Below are positions 15,923 to 24,474 of a stretch of 27,228 nucleotides of DNA, piece by piece (the stretch's first letter is position 1; every line of letters begins with the position of its first letter). The stretch lies in the NCBI GenBank assembly GCA_023420115.1, contig JAEZWR010000068.1, forward strand, positions 1-27,228. The letters are read 5' to 3'. A program made the position numbers and the translations under genes. Origin of the DNA: Bacillota bacterium. GTDB taxonomy: Bacteria; Bacillota; Clostridia; Saccharofermentanales; Fastidiosipilaceae. The notes under the pieces are model-generated. The model worked only from the letters and a program-made list of their open reading frames with translations. It was not told the DNA's origin and did not search any database.

Positions 15923-17401
15923 CTAGTCAATTTCTTTTCGTCTTAGATTCGACAAGGTCTCATTTGCCAGTAATCTCTCCTTTATTCTTATTCCCGATGT
16001 GAAACCAGTAATACTGCCATCCTTTCCAATGACTCTATGGCAAGGAATAAAGATAGGCAAAGAATTCATTCCGCAGGCCTGCCCAACAGCCCTAGAATAG
16101 TTAAGATAAGCCTTGCTTCCTTTTTCGCCCTCAACCTTTTTAGCAATTTCCGCATAGCTACAAGCTTGACCATAAGGAATCTGAAGAAGAGCTAAGGATA
16201 CTTTTATCTGAAAGTCTGAACCTTCGACAAGATAATAAAAGTTAAAGTCCTTATTCTTATTGTTAATATATTCATTAAGTGCTACGTAAACCTTTTCTTT
16301 TGGATTAGCTTTTGTCTCCAAATCAACTTCCATTGTTTGGTCAAACATCTTAGAATTGATATTTCTTACATAACTCAATGTATCTCTACCAATATTTTTA
16401 TTCAAAGCAAAGTCTATATTTAAAATACTGGTTTCACTCTGAATCGCCCTCGCCCCTTTGCCCAATAAACCGAGTTCAGCAAGTAAGACTCTATATAAAG
16501 GACAAGTTATTTTCTCTCCATATCTTATAAAATTAGACTCAATCAGCAATGGCATATTTCCTATATATGCTTCACTTTTCTTATTCGTAACTTGCTTATA
16601 GCTTCCACTATCATCTATTTTTCTTTCAATCCCTGTCAAGCTGTCAAGATCACTCTGTTTATAAAAGACTCCATCTTTTATTAAATCAAGGTATTTGAAT
16701 TCTGGATAAAAATCACACAGATCATAAATTAAATACTTACCTGTTTCATCAGGGAGAAAAATCTTCCTTTCAGCCCTACTAAATAAATAATCCTTGCTAC
16801 AAAAAAGATTTGCTATCAAAAGCTCGTCCAAATTACAACAATTAACAGTATGGAAAATAAAATATGCATCTGGCAATGAAAATATTCCAATTGATCTAGA
16901 AGCAAGAGCCAAAAAATTGAGACTAAATTCCGAGATATACCTATCTTTATCCGGAATATATCTCCTACCTTTATTCTCAAAACCTAAATAAGTCAGAAAT
17001 TCAGTCCCTACATAACCATCTTCAAGTGCAGTCGATATAAAATATGGAAAACTTTCTGTATCGCTCAGGCGCCTCAAAAGCATATAAAACAATAGCTTCA
17101 ATTCTATTTTCTGACGCTCCATAAAAGAGCTTATATTTTCAGTACAAGTAAAATAAAGACAGAAATCACAACTGCTATTCTTCTCAAAAATAAAAGTAGC
17201 AATGATTTCCCCTGCCCGCACTTCGCCATCTTCACTATCTTCAATACTTTCAATAATATAAGCATTTCTCTTATGTAAAACATCATCAGATATAAGGTCC
17301 GCCAAAACCTGTCTTTTTAAAGTAAAAAAGCACTCCCTAGCAAAATTAAAATCTTTTAATCTCTTCAAATCCTTAAGTCTTATCTGTCTTAATCTAAACA
17401 T
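15923..17401 (-). CDS. Fusion: GNAT-like N-terminus with O6-alkylguanine-DNA alkyltransferase C-terminus
   Basis: A 492-aa protein whose last 90 or so residues are an Ogt/MGMT domain: VSLALLQIPYGQACSYAEIA, RAVGQACGMN and the active site IPCHRVIGKDGSITGFTSG with acceptor Cys454. That domain irreversibly takes alkyl groups from O6-alkylguanine in DNA. Single-domain homologues are about 160-180 aa, so some 390 residues are extra. The first 150 residues look like a GNAT acetyltransferase fold (FRLRQIRLKDLKRL at the start, GEIIATFIFEKN in the middle, FLTYLGFENKGRRY at the end), though no clear acetyl-CoA loop is visible. The middle 150-380 is unrecognised. I chose ATG 17399-17401 because GGAGGG lies 7 nt before it; the longer frame from 17455 has no ribosome site. 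Transferase assignment is firm; the N-terminal role is inference. Confidence 0.85.
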   Translation of the reverse strand: MFRLRQIRLKDLKRLKDFNFARECFFTLKRQVLADLISDDVLHKRNAYIIESIEDSEDGEVRAGEIIATFIFEKNSSCDFCLYFTCTENISSFMERQKIELKLLFYMLLRRLSDTESFPYFISTALEDGYVGTEFLTYLGFENKGRRYIPDKDRYISEFSLNFLALASRSIGIFSLPDAYFIFHTVNCCNLDELLIANLFCSKDYLFSRAERKIFLPDETGKYLIYDLCDFYPEFKYLDLIKDGVFYKQSDLDSLTGIERKIDDSGSYKQVTNKKSEAYIGNMPLLIESNFIRYGEKITCPLYRVLLAELGLLGKGARAIQSETSILNIDFALNKNIGRDTLSYVRNINSKMFDQTMEVDLETKANPKEKVYVALNEYINNKNKDFNFYYLVEGSDFQIKVSLALLQIPYGQACSYAEIAKKVEGEKGSKAYLNYSRAVGQACGMNSLPIFIPCHRVIGKDGSITGFTSGIRIKERLLANETLSNLRRKEID

Positions 17402-17614
17402 AAGAAGGCCCTCCAACTCGGGAAGTAAATCATAGCAATATGTCATTTTATGCATACTGTATTTTGGGATTTTATTACATTTATTACAAGTTTATAACAT
17501 AAGTATATCGCATTATTGTCTTACTTATTTATTTTAAATATTAGTTTAAATACTTATTAGCCATTTGCAATTTTATTTTCTATATTCTCAATAATACATC
17601 CCTGTCACAAAATC

Positions 17615-17642
17615 TTAACAGCCTGTCCATTAAACTTAATAT
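17615..17642 (+). promoter_or_regulatory. Promoter of the secreted-protein gene
   Basis: TTAACA (17615-17620), 16-nt spacer, TAATAT (17637-17642). The leader to the ATG at 17714 would be about 65 nt and contains a small hairpin, CAAGG-AATTG-CCTTG (about 17682-17696), just before the ribosome site. The rest of 17456-17713 shows no gene. Confidence 0.45.
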
Positions 17643-17713
17643 TAATTTCACTGGATTAAGCTAAAATATATTTGATAGACAAGGAATTGCCTTGCCTATA
17701 AAGGAGGTAAGTT

Positions 17714-18418
17714 ATGCAATTTAAAAATAATAAGATTAAAAATTCACTTAAATCTATTTTTATGATAGGTATTGCTGCAACTTTATTTCCTCAATTAATT
17801 TCTCCTATATATGCTGAGAGTAATATAACAGGTCAGGGTATACCTACTGCCAAGAATATAGAGTTACAGCAGGCACCAGAATTAAGTGAAGATAAACTAA
17901 ATGAAATTAAAGATACATTAGACAAATATTTCAATCATGAAATTAAGACAAAAGATAGAACTATTAATGGTGATATTGTTATTAAACTGGAATCCGGTGG
18001 AAAATTAATACTGATTGATGACCCTCATATCGACAAAAGTAAATTACTTTCTAGCGATCCATCAGAATCAGTTGAAGGTATTGCTTATCAAGGTTTGACA
18101 TATGACAACGATATAAGTCCTATCGATACCCCCTTTACCACGGGTGATGCCAGCATGATTAAATATATCAATGTTAATCAGAGTTTCGAAGTGAAGACAA
18201 GTGATCCAGCGGCAGTTGTTGATAGTTTCTACGCTCGTTTCCCCGAGGGAAGAATTCAATATCAATATACATTTAATGACGATATTGGCTTAACTCTTGA
18301 TGCCAATCAGAATATATATTTTTACGCTGTAAAAGTTTTCCACCATTTTAAGGATGAATCATACGAATATTTTACTCCTAGCCACTATCAATTCGTCCTT
18401 TATTCAATTGATAAATAA
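17714..18418 (+). CDS. Secreted protein of unknown function
   Basis: A 234-aa protein with a clear Sec signal peptide: basic start MQFKNNKIKNSLK, hydrophobic core SIFMIGIAATLFPQLIS, and a likely signal peptidase I cut after Ala34 (PIYA/ES). There is no lipobox, sortase motif or transmembrane tail, so it should be released. The mature part has an acidic helical stretch (about 52-75, ELSEDKLNEIKDTLDKYF), a beta-rich middle (NGDIVIKLESGGKLILIDDP) and an aromatic C-terminal half (NIYFYAVKVFHHF, YEYFTPSHYQFVLYSI). It has no cysteine. I do not recognise a family. Translation signals are strong: AAGGAGG lies 6-7 nt before the ATG. It is monocistronic, between its own promoter and a strong terminator, which suggests a well-expressed extracellular product. 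Confidence 0.85.
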   Translation: MQFKNNKIKNSLKSIFMIGIAATLFPQLISPIYAESNITGQGIPTAKNIELQQAPELSEDKLNEIKDTLDKYFNHEIKTKDRTINGDIVIKLESGGKLILIDDPHIDKSKLLSSDPSESVEGIAYQGLTYDNDISPIDTPFTTGDASMIKYINVNQSFEVKTSDPAAVVDSFYARFPEGRIQYQYTFNDDIGLTLDANQNIYFYAVKVFHHFKDESYEYFTPSHYQFVLYSIDK

Positions 18419-18463
18419 TTGATACAATCGATGTAAATAAATAATATATTGATTAGTTTTACT

Positions 18464-18506
18464 GGTCGATGCTTACAGATTTAACTGAGCATCGGCCTTT
18501 TAATTT
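18464..18506 (+). terminator. Rho-independent terminator of the secreted-protein gene
   Basis: GGTCGATGCT (18464-18473) pairs with AGCATCGGCC (18488-18497) over ten positions with one G-T pair and a 14-nt loop, followed by TTTTAATTT. It ends the transcript about 80 nt after the stop codon and insulates rpsD. Confidence 0.85.
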
Positions 18507-18604
18507 AAAATTTTTTCGCAGAACTTTTTTTATCTTCAAAACTTATATATCTATAAAAGTGAAAGTTGAATCTATAGATACTAGGATATTTTAAGCAGAT
18601 AAAC

Positions 18605-18633
18605 TTGCCTTTATTTCACAAACAGTCTATACT
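18605..18633 (+). promoter_or_regulatory. Promoter of rpsD
   Basis: TTGCCT (18605-18610), ideal 17-nt spacer, TATACT (18628-18633, five of six matches). Transcription should start near 18640, giving an untranslated leader of about 80 nt. The stretch 18507-18604 is AT-rich and shows nothing else. Confidence 0.65.
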
Positions 18634-18644
18634 AGTTGGCTGTC

Positions 18645-18720
18645 GAGAAACTCAAAAGAAGTTTCTTTAGTATTACGAAATCTTATAGTAGGCGAACTAA
18701 TCGCCAAAGAAAGGACAAAC
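18645..18720 (+). ncRNA. Structured rpsD leader, candidate S4 autoregulatory element
   Basis: The leader holds mutually exclusive helices. GAGAAAC (18645-18651) can pair with GTTTCTT (18661-18667). The same TTTCTTT can instead pair with AAAGAAA (18706-18712), enclosing a small hairpin GGCG (18691-18694) and CGCC (18702-18705). The second arm abuts the AAAGG ribosome site, 6 nt before the ATG. In Bacillota S4 is known to repress its own mRNA through a leader structure; pairing is seen by eye, the S4 role is inferred from family knowledge. Confidence 0.55.
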
Positions 18721-19311
18721 ATGGCTACAAGAAGAGGACCACGTTTTAAGGAATGTCGCCGTTTGGGAGTAAATGTCTGTGGACACCCCAAGGCAATGAA
18801 ACGAGCTATCTCTGATGAGCGTTCACGTAAGAAATTAAGTGAATATGCTCTCCAGCTCCGTGAGAAACAGAAGATCAAAGCATACTACGGTATCTTTGAG
18901 AAACAACTTCGCAACTATTTTGCCAAGGCTCAGAGAGTTCGCACCGGTACCACTGGTGAAGTTTTACTCTGCATGCTCGAGAAGCGTCTTGACAATATGG
19001 TATATCGTGCAGGTTTTGCAAGTTCAATCCGCATGGCACGTCAGATGGTAAGTCACGGTCATTTCTTGGTAAATGGCAAGAGAGTCAATCTCCCCAGCTA
19101 CCAATTAAAAGTTGGTGACGAAATTCAATTATGCGAGAAGAGCCGTTCAAATAGCTACTTCACTGAATTATTTAGTGATTCACTCAGCACAGTTCCTTAT
19201 CTCGAAAAGAACAAGGATCAATACACAGCTAAGTTGAGCCGCGAACCAGAGCGCAGTGAACTTCCAATCGAAGTCACAGACCGTATGGTCGTCGAGTTCT
19301 ACAGCAGATAA
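18721..19311 (+). CDS. rpsD: 30S ribosomal protein S4
   Basis: A 196-aa S4, near the usual 200-208 aa. It binds the 5' domain of 16S rRNA early in 30S assembly and helps set decoding accuracy. The N-terminal domain starts MATRRGPRFKECRRLGVNVC; the S4 RNA-binding domain spans about 88-150 (MLEKRLDNMVYRAGFASS, MVSHGHFLVNGKRVNLPSYQ) and the end is RMVVEFYSR. Only two cysteines (12 and 20) remain where zinc-binding S4 forms have four, so this is the zinc-free type. It stands alone, not in an alpha operon, with its own promoter, leader and terminator, as is common for rpsD in Bacillota. Codon use is biased toward preferred codons compared with its neighbours, fitting high expression. Confidence 0.98.
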   Translation: MATRRGPRFKECRRLGVNVCGHPKAMKRAISDERSRKKLSEYALQLREKQKIKAYYGIFEKQLRNYFAKAQRVRTGTTGEVLLCMLEKRLDNMVYRAGFASSIRMARQMVSHGHFLVNGKRVNLPSYQLKVGDEIQLCEKSRSNSYFTELFSDSLSTVPYLEKNKDQYTAKLSREPERSELPIEVTDRMVVEFYSR

Positions 19312-19346
19312 GTTATCTTATCGATAGAATTGAATTATTTTCAAGC

Positions 19347-19377
19347 AAAAATACCACCTCATATGGGTGGTATTTTT
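19347..19377. terminator. Terminator after rpsD, usable from both sides
   Basis: AAAAATACCACC (19347-19358), a loop of TCATAT plus one G, then GGTGGTATTTTT (19366-19377). The A and T tracts flank the stem on both sides, so it can end rpsD (plus) and the mutase gene, whose stop is 53 nt away on the minus strand. Confidence 0.88.
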
Positions 19378-19429
19378 CATATATAGACATTAAGATAATA
19401 TTTCTTAGATGAAGAATTTATTCTTTATT

Positions 19430-21097
19430 TTAAAGAAGCGCGGGATTATCTGAAAAATACCTATCTAAGTCTTTTTCTATCTTCTCACAAATAAGCCTAT
19501 CTCCCTCTAAATTAAGAACCAACAATGGTTCATGAAGCGATAATCTGAGAAGAAACCACGCCTTTTCCTGTCCATCACTCACATTGACTCGAAGACCCTC
19601 ATAATTTGGCTCCACTAAGTAATATTTTAATCCATAACTCATGAAGCTCTTTCCTTCATTCTCCTTTATACTCTCAGTCAGTTCATTTATTGTGCTTTCT
19701 CCAAATTTTCTAAAATCCTCGGCTAATATAGTTAGTCTTTTCTCGGTACTATACTCTGCCTCTGCTAAATCCGATATACAATGCTCTATTGTCTTGCCCA
19801 TTCTTTTTAATTTTGTCGCATAAATTAAAATTCTTGTAGCAAGATAGGCACCATCATCAAGAAAGTAATTTTCAGCAAAAGCCGCATGGCCGCTAGTTTC
19901 AATAGCGAGCGGGGTTCTTACGCCCTCCTGATTTAAACGTATTGCCTCATTAATAACATTTTTATACCCTCTTTTGAAACGTTGCTGTCTACCTGTCCTC
20001 TCTTCGATAAATTCTTTAAGACCAACTGAAGTTATAGAATCTGTGACAATTGTTGCCCCCGGCTTTTCTTCCAATAATATATGCGAAATCAATGCAATAA
20101 GCCTATTCCTATTAATCTCGCGCCCGTCAGCAGCAATAAGCGCAGATCTATCAACATCGGTATCAAATATAACACCTAAATCCGCTCCTTGTTCGCGTAC
20201 AGCCCTCTGTATTGCTGGAAGAGCTGTCTTATCTTCGGGGTTGGGAATATGGTTCGGAAAGGTCCCATCTGCTTCAAGATATAAAGATCCACTAATATTG
20301 GCACCAAGCGGCTCAAGAACTTTAGTAGCATAAAAACCTCCGGCTCCATTACCAGCATCAACAATAATATGCATATTAGCAAGAGGTCTCTCTCCACAAG
20401 CAGAAATAGACGAATTTTCTTCATCTACATCAGAAACAGACCTAGCACTGCCTAGTTCAGATATAATTTTGTTCCTGAGAATTTCAGCATAACGGTCCAT
20501 AAATGGACGCTCCAATATACGTTTACCGAGTTCATTCTCATACCTTTTTTTGAATCTAAGATATAAATCATTTGTCTCATCAGAACTTAAGTTTTTAGCA
20601 TAAACTGGGATATCATCAAACTCAACATATTTACTCGCATATATTTTTTCTGCTCGTTCAATAATAGCCTTGATATCGGCAGAAGACAGACCTCCGCTCG
20701 CTGTAAAAAACTTAATTCCATTTCTGGTTCTAGGAAGATGACTTGCTGTGAGCATAACTGCCGCATCCACTTTCGTGCTATCATCCACTGTACTCATAAA
20801 CATCGCAGGGGTAGATGACAAGGCAAAATAGATAGCTTCTCCTACATTCTTCTCTAGAAGTCCGAAGCAAAAAGCATAGGAAAGCCTCTTCGCAGTCACC
20901 CTAGAATCATGTCCAATGCTGATTTTAAGCTCTGAAACATCCTTTTTAAGTTTAGATGCAATATAATCTAAAAAAGCCTCTGCTATTGCCGCCGTCTCTC
21001 TGAGCCCTAAGTTATATCTAGTCGAATCTTTATCCAGACATGCATATCCTCTTATATCACTTCCATTAATCAACTCTGTCAATTTAACCGCTTGCAA
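19430..21097 (-). CDS. Phosphohexomutase (phosphoglucomutase/phosphomannomutase family)
   Basis: A 555-aa alpha-D-phosphohexomutase that moves phosphate between C1 and C6 of a hexose phosphate. The phosphoserine loop is MLTASHLPRTRNGIKF with Ser119; the metal loop is FDTDVDRS with Asp312, Asp314 and Asp316; the sugar-binding loop is IETSGHAAF (399-407). The DTDVDR form and ASHLPRTRNG differ from the common DGDADR and TASHNP, pointing to a distinct subfamily. It is about 100 aa longer than typical ManB/GlmM, partly from a low-complexity insert near 205-238 before the third domain. It starts at TTG 21095-21097 with GGGGGA 8 nt upstream. Likely role is supplying sugar-1-phosphates for wall, capsule or glycogen; glucose or mannose preference cannot be told. 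Confidence 0.9.
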   Translation of the reverse strand: MQAVKLTELINGSDIRGYACLDKDSTRYNLGLRETAAIAEAFLDYIASKLKKDVSELKISIGHDSRVTAKRLSYAFCFGLLEKNVGEAIYFALSSTPAMFMSTVDDSTKVDAAVMLTASHLPRTRNGIKFFTASGGLSSADIKAIIERAEKIYASKYVEFDDIPVYAKNLSSDETNDLYLRFKKRYENELGKRILERPFMDRYAEILRNKIISELGSARSVSDVDEENSSISACGERPLANMHIIVDAGNGAGGFYATKVLEPLGANISGSLYLEADGTFPNHIPNPEDKTALPAIQRAVREQGADLGVIFDTDVDRSALIAADGREINRNRLIALISHILLEEKPGATIVTDSITSVGLKEFIEERTGRQQRFKRGYKNVINEAIRLNQEGVRTPLAIETSGHAAFAENYFLDDGAYLATRILIYATKLKRMGKTIEHCISDLAEAEYSTEKRLTILAEDFRKFGESTINELTESIKENEGKSFMSYGLKYYLVEPNYEGLRVNVSDGQEKAWFLLRLSLHEPLLVLNLEGDRLICEKIEKDLDRYFSDNPALL

Positions 21098-21211
21098 ACC
21101 TCTATCCCCCTATATATTGTCATAGCTAATAGAATCAATTCCAACTTAATTCACTATAGATATTTATACAACTACATAAAATAAAAAGCTACCGCCATAC
21201 AAATATAAATA

Positions 21212-21235
21212 AAAGTCCTTCTAGCGAAGGACTTT
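21212..21235 (-). terminator. Terminator of the PBP gene
   Basis: AAAGTCCTT (21212-21220), loop CTAGCG, AAGGACTTT (21227-21235): a perfect 9-bp stem. On the minus strand it is followed by the T-rich TTATTTATATTT. It lies about 20 nt after the PBP stop codon and separates it from the mutase gene. The rest of 21098-21256 shows nothing. Confidence 0.8.
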
Positions 21236-21256
21236 AGTTTAAACTCAAATATTATT

Positions 21257-24214
21257 TTACTCATTATTAGTATTAGTATCTTCTTCAGCTTCATTATCCT
21301 TATCGTCATCTTTTGTATAAGAATAATAATCATAAGAAGTAGGTATGAGAGGTGAACCCTCTTCAAAGTACTCTGTATATGCTGCCCCACTACTATAAGT
21401 CGCCTGTGTTGCACGATTACCAGAATACGCAGATACATCTACACCAACAGTATCGGCAGGTATCTCAAAGTTTCTAACCTCTTTATCTTGGTGCAACCTG
21501 TTCATAATACCATAAAACACTTGTACAACCTTATACGCATCCACCTGAGGTATATATGTAGTCTTTACTCTGTTATCGAAGCCATACCAAATACCCATCG
21601 TGTAATATGGAGTATATCCAACTGTCCACTGGTCTGTTGCATTTTCAGTGGTACCTGTCTTAACCGACGTAGGAATAGCAATTCCCTGACCATTTGTAAT
21701 AGATCCATATTGAGCAACCGTACCATAAAGTGGTGAGTTTGCCAGTCTAGGTCTAGTTACTTCTTGTAAAATAGATGTAATAGCATATGCTGTTGATGGT
21801 TTAAATACCTGTACTGTATCAGATGGTGTATCTAGTATGATATTTCCGTCAGAATCTTCTACTCGAGTATATACAATCGGTTCATGATAAATACCATTAG
21901 AAGCGAATGTTGCGAAACTATTAGCTAGTTCTAAAGGAGATATACCATGGGTCATAGCACCGACAGCCAAACTTAGTTGCGACTGATCATCTGTCATATC
22001 CCAACCATTATTGCTGAGATAAGCCTTTGCATTCTCAACTCCAACCAAGCTCAAAGTTTGAACAGAAATTGTATTCAATGACTCTTTTACAGCAAAACGC
22101 ATGAGGACGTTGCCTCGGAAATTAAAGTCATAGTTATTTGGCCAAATTTCATTAGGTCTTTGTGGATCGAGAGCCTTTGGCACATCTTGGAATAAAGTAT
22201 TACCTGCTGCCACGCCAAGATCAATCGCAGGACCGTATACAGCTACTGGTTTAATTGTAGAACCGGGCTGCCTCTTAATATCACTAGCTCTATTCAGAAC
22301 AAGATTTTGAGTTTTCTCTCCAACTCCACCCTGCATAGCTACAATTTCATGCGTATCATTATTAATAAGGACACCACCGGAATTTGGTCTCTCTGGCTGA
22401 TTATCATACATACCAGGGACTGTTTCAAAATTACTATGATCCGCATAAACTTCATCAAGAATCTTCTGAGCTTCGGGATCCAAAGTTAGGTGAATTCTAA
22501 GACCACCGCCACCTACCATTCTGCTTGCAGCAATCTCAGAATATCCTAGCTTATTTATTAAATCCTGTTTGACTCTCTTAACTGCATATTCAACAAAATA
22601 GGGATTAACATCACTAGCAGATTTAGTATCTTCAGCTTTTTTAAAATGAAGATCTTCATCTAAAGCCTGTCTATATTCTTCTTTTGTGATTCTTCCAAGT
22701 CTGTACATATTGGCCAGAACTTGTCTTTGTCTCCTAAGACCATTTCTTCTTCCTCTCTCAGTCCTTGGATTATAACTGGTTGGACTTTTAGGAATTCCCG
22801 CAAGATATGCACACTCAGCAAGTGTCAAATTTGGAGCAGTCTTGCCAAAATATGCCTTAGCAGCAGACTGTATTCCAACATATGAGTTAGCCATCGGAAC
22901 AAGATTGAGATAAAGTTCCATTATTTCAGATTTACTGAGCTGATGCGTTAAAATAATTGCCCTGTACCATTCTTGAATCTTTCTCTGAACCGATCTCTGA
23001 TCCTCGCCCGTTAGTAGTTTAACTGTTTGTTGGGTAATTGTTGACCCACCATGTCTTGCCTCTCCACCATTTGTGAGAGCACTGACAACAGCACTCGCAA
23101 TACGTCTCGGCGATATGCCGATATTCTCTTCAAACCGTTCATCTTCTGTTGAAATAAAAGCATCAACAATCGCTGTGCTGCTAACTTCTGAAAGAGCTAT
23201 CCACTCTCTATCTATATTTTGACTACCTGTTAACTTTGCAAGCTCATTCCCTTGAGAATCATAAACAAATGAAGTTTGATCTCCACCCTTAGAAAGGAGC
23301 AGACTTGCCGGGAGTTCTTCAGTTAATGCAACGTTAGCAATAAGTGCTCCAACACCTATGCTTCCAACAAAGAAAATGACAAGAATAACAAGCAATATCA
23401 GTGGTTTAATAAGAGATAAAATACTGCCGCCGATATTTGACAATAAAGACTTTGAAGAACCAGGTCTAGTTGGTTTACCATGTACTTTTTTCCTAAGACT
23501 TTTACTAAACTTCCTAATCTGATTCTGATTCAACTGCCTGTGACTTATTGCCTCTCTCGCCTTGGTCATCAAACTGTTCAATTCTTCATCTTTTCTCTTA
23601 TTATTTCTCTCTAATGAATCGGCAAATGGACTTTCTTTAGACCTTTGCCCATTGGATTTGGAAAAGCTCTCTGAGTTATTATCACTTGATAATTTCTTGG
23701 AAATATTATCCACTTCTTCATCATCTTTTTTACGACTTTTCTTCTTATTGAATAAAGAAGCAAAAATTTTATTATTTTTAGTTACCTTTGAACTATCTTC
23801 TTTATTCAAATTAGAATCATCATTCTGTGACGCCAACTTCTCTTCTACTTTTCTAAAAAGCTCATCCTTAGATTTGTTAGATAAACTAATCTTTTTAGAG
23901 TCAAGTTGATTTTGTTCAAGTCCAGATTTAGAACTATCAACTATATTTTTGTTGCTATTATTTAATGTGACTTTATCAGAAAAAGCTGATTTTCTAAAAT
24001 TTTCAGCTGCTTCTTCCGCCCTATTAACCTTATTACTAGAACTGCTTCGAGTATTCTCAAGCCTTGACTCAAAATCTCCCCCCATTCTTTTGGGACGAAA
24101 ATCTCTGACACCGGCTCCCTCATTAGGTTCAGACGAAATTGGTCTAGGTCTCCTATATGCACCATTATCACCTGAGCTATTAGGTAAATTAAGATTTTTT
24201 TTGTCATCATTCAT
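21257..24214 (-). CDS. Bifunctional class A penicillin-binding protein (PBP1A type)
   Basis: A 985-aa wall polymerase with peptidoglycan glycosyltransferase and DD-transpeptidase domains. Order: hydrophilic cytoplasmic head 1 to about 262; single membrane helix about 264-294; GT51 domain about 335-515 with catalytic Glu357 in ISTEDERFEENIG and the RHGGSTITQQ motif (387-396); transpeptidase domain about 610-905 with SxxK at Ser652-Lys655 (RQPGSTIKP), SxN at 712-714 (SLN) and KTG at 852-854 (VKTGTTENATDQW); acidic Asn/Asp-rich tail. All catalytic residues are present. The oddity is the head, some 260 residues rich in Ser, Asn, Lys and Asp, where most PBP1A proteins have a few tens. The ribosome site is weak. 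It is monocistronic, with its own promoter and terminator. Confidence 0.95.
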   Translation of the reverse strand: MNDDKKNLNLPNSSGDNGAYRRPRPISSEPNEGAGVRDFRPKRMGGDFESRLENTRSSSSNKVNRAEEAAENFRKSAFSDKVTLNNSNKNIVDSSKSGLEQNQLDSKKISLSNKSKDELFRKVEEKLASQNDDSNLNKEDSSKVTKNNKIFASLFNKKKSRKKDDEEVDNISKKLSSDNNSESFSKSNGQRSKESPFADSLERNNKRKDEELNSLMTKAREAISHRQLNQNQIRKFSKSLRKKVHGKPTRPGSSKSLLSNIGGSILSLIKPLILLVILVIFFVGSIGVGALIANVALTEELPASLLLSKGGDQTSFVYDSQGNELAKLTGSQNIDREWIALSEVSSTAIVDAFISTEDERFEENIGISPRRIASAVVSALTNGGEARHGGSTITQQTVKLLTGEDQRSVQRKIQEWYRAIILTHQLSKSEIMELYLNLVPMANSYVGIQSAAKAYFGKTAPNLTLAECAYLAGIPKSPTSYNPRTERGRRNGLRRQRQVLANMYRLGRITKEEYRQALDEDLHFKKAEDTKSASDVNPYFVEYAVKRVKQDLINKLGYSEIAASRMVGGGGLRIHLTLDPEAQKILDEVYADHSNFETVPGMYDNQPERPNSGGVLINNDTHEIVAMQGGVGEKTQNLVLNRASDIKRQPGSTIKPVAVYGPAIDLGVAAGNTLFQDVPKALDPQRPNEIWPNNYDFNFRGNVLMRFAVKESLNTISVQTLSLVGVENAKAYLSNNGWDMTDDQSQLSLAVGAMTHGISPLELANSFATFASNGIYHEPIVYTRVEDSDGNIILDTPSDTVQVFKPSTAYAITSILQEVTRPRLANSPLYGTVAQYGSITNGQGIAIPTSVKTGTTENATDQWTVGYTPYYTMGIWYGFDNRVKTTYIPQVDAYKVVQVFYGIMNRLHQDKEVRNFEIPADTVGVDVSAYSGNRATQATYSSGAAYTEYFEEGSPLIPTSYDYYSYTKDDDKDNEAEEDTNTNNE

Positions 24215-24242
24215 ATATGTTAAGCAATCTTTCTACGCAGAT

Positions 24243-24270
24243 ATATTAATTTAGACTTTCAAACTCTCAA
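24243..24270 (-). promoter_or_regulatory. Promoter of the PBP gene
   Basis: Minus strand: TTGAGA (24265-24270), 16-nt spacer, TAATAT (24243-24248). The start of transcription would lie about 20-25 nt before the ATG at 24214. Confidence 0.5.
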
Positions 24271-24395
24271 TAAGTATTTTGACTGGAAAATCCCAAAATA
24301 AAATATTTAAAATTATATCACTTATGCTTTTACAAGCAAAAATTATGCTGGACTCAAAGTGCTAAATACGGTTAATTTTAAGTGAATATTCTTCT

Positions 24396-24425
24396 TTGTT
24401 AATATTTTTATTAGTTCGCTATAAT
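24396..24425 (+). promoter_or_regulatory. Promoter of the rRNA methyltransferase gene
   Basis: A perfect -10 TATAAT (24420-24425) preceded at 18 nt by TTGTTA (24396-24401). The leader to ATG 24475 would be about 43 nt; its AAGGTTGG lies some 14 nt before the ATG, a weak ribosome site. The interval 24271-24395 shows no other feature. Confidence 0.55.
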
Positions 24426-24474
24426 ATAGTCATCAGTTAAATAATATTGTTTAAAGGTTGGATAAGTTATTCCT

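Noticed and set aside
23562..24254. Two Leu/Ser-rich plus-strand open frames (from 23562 and 23949)
   Set aside because: They mirror the low-complexity Asp/Lys/Asn head of the PBP on the other strand, which yields long open Leu/Ser antisense frames.
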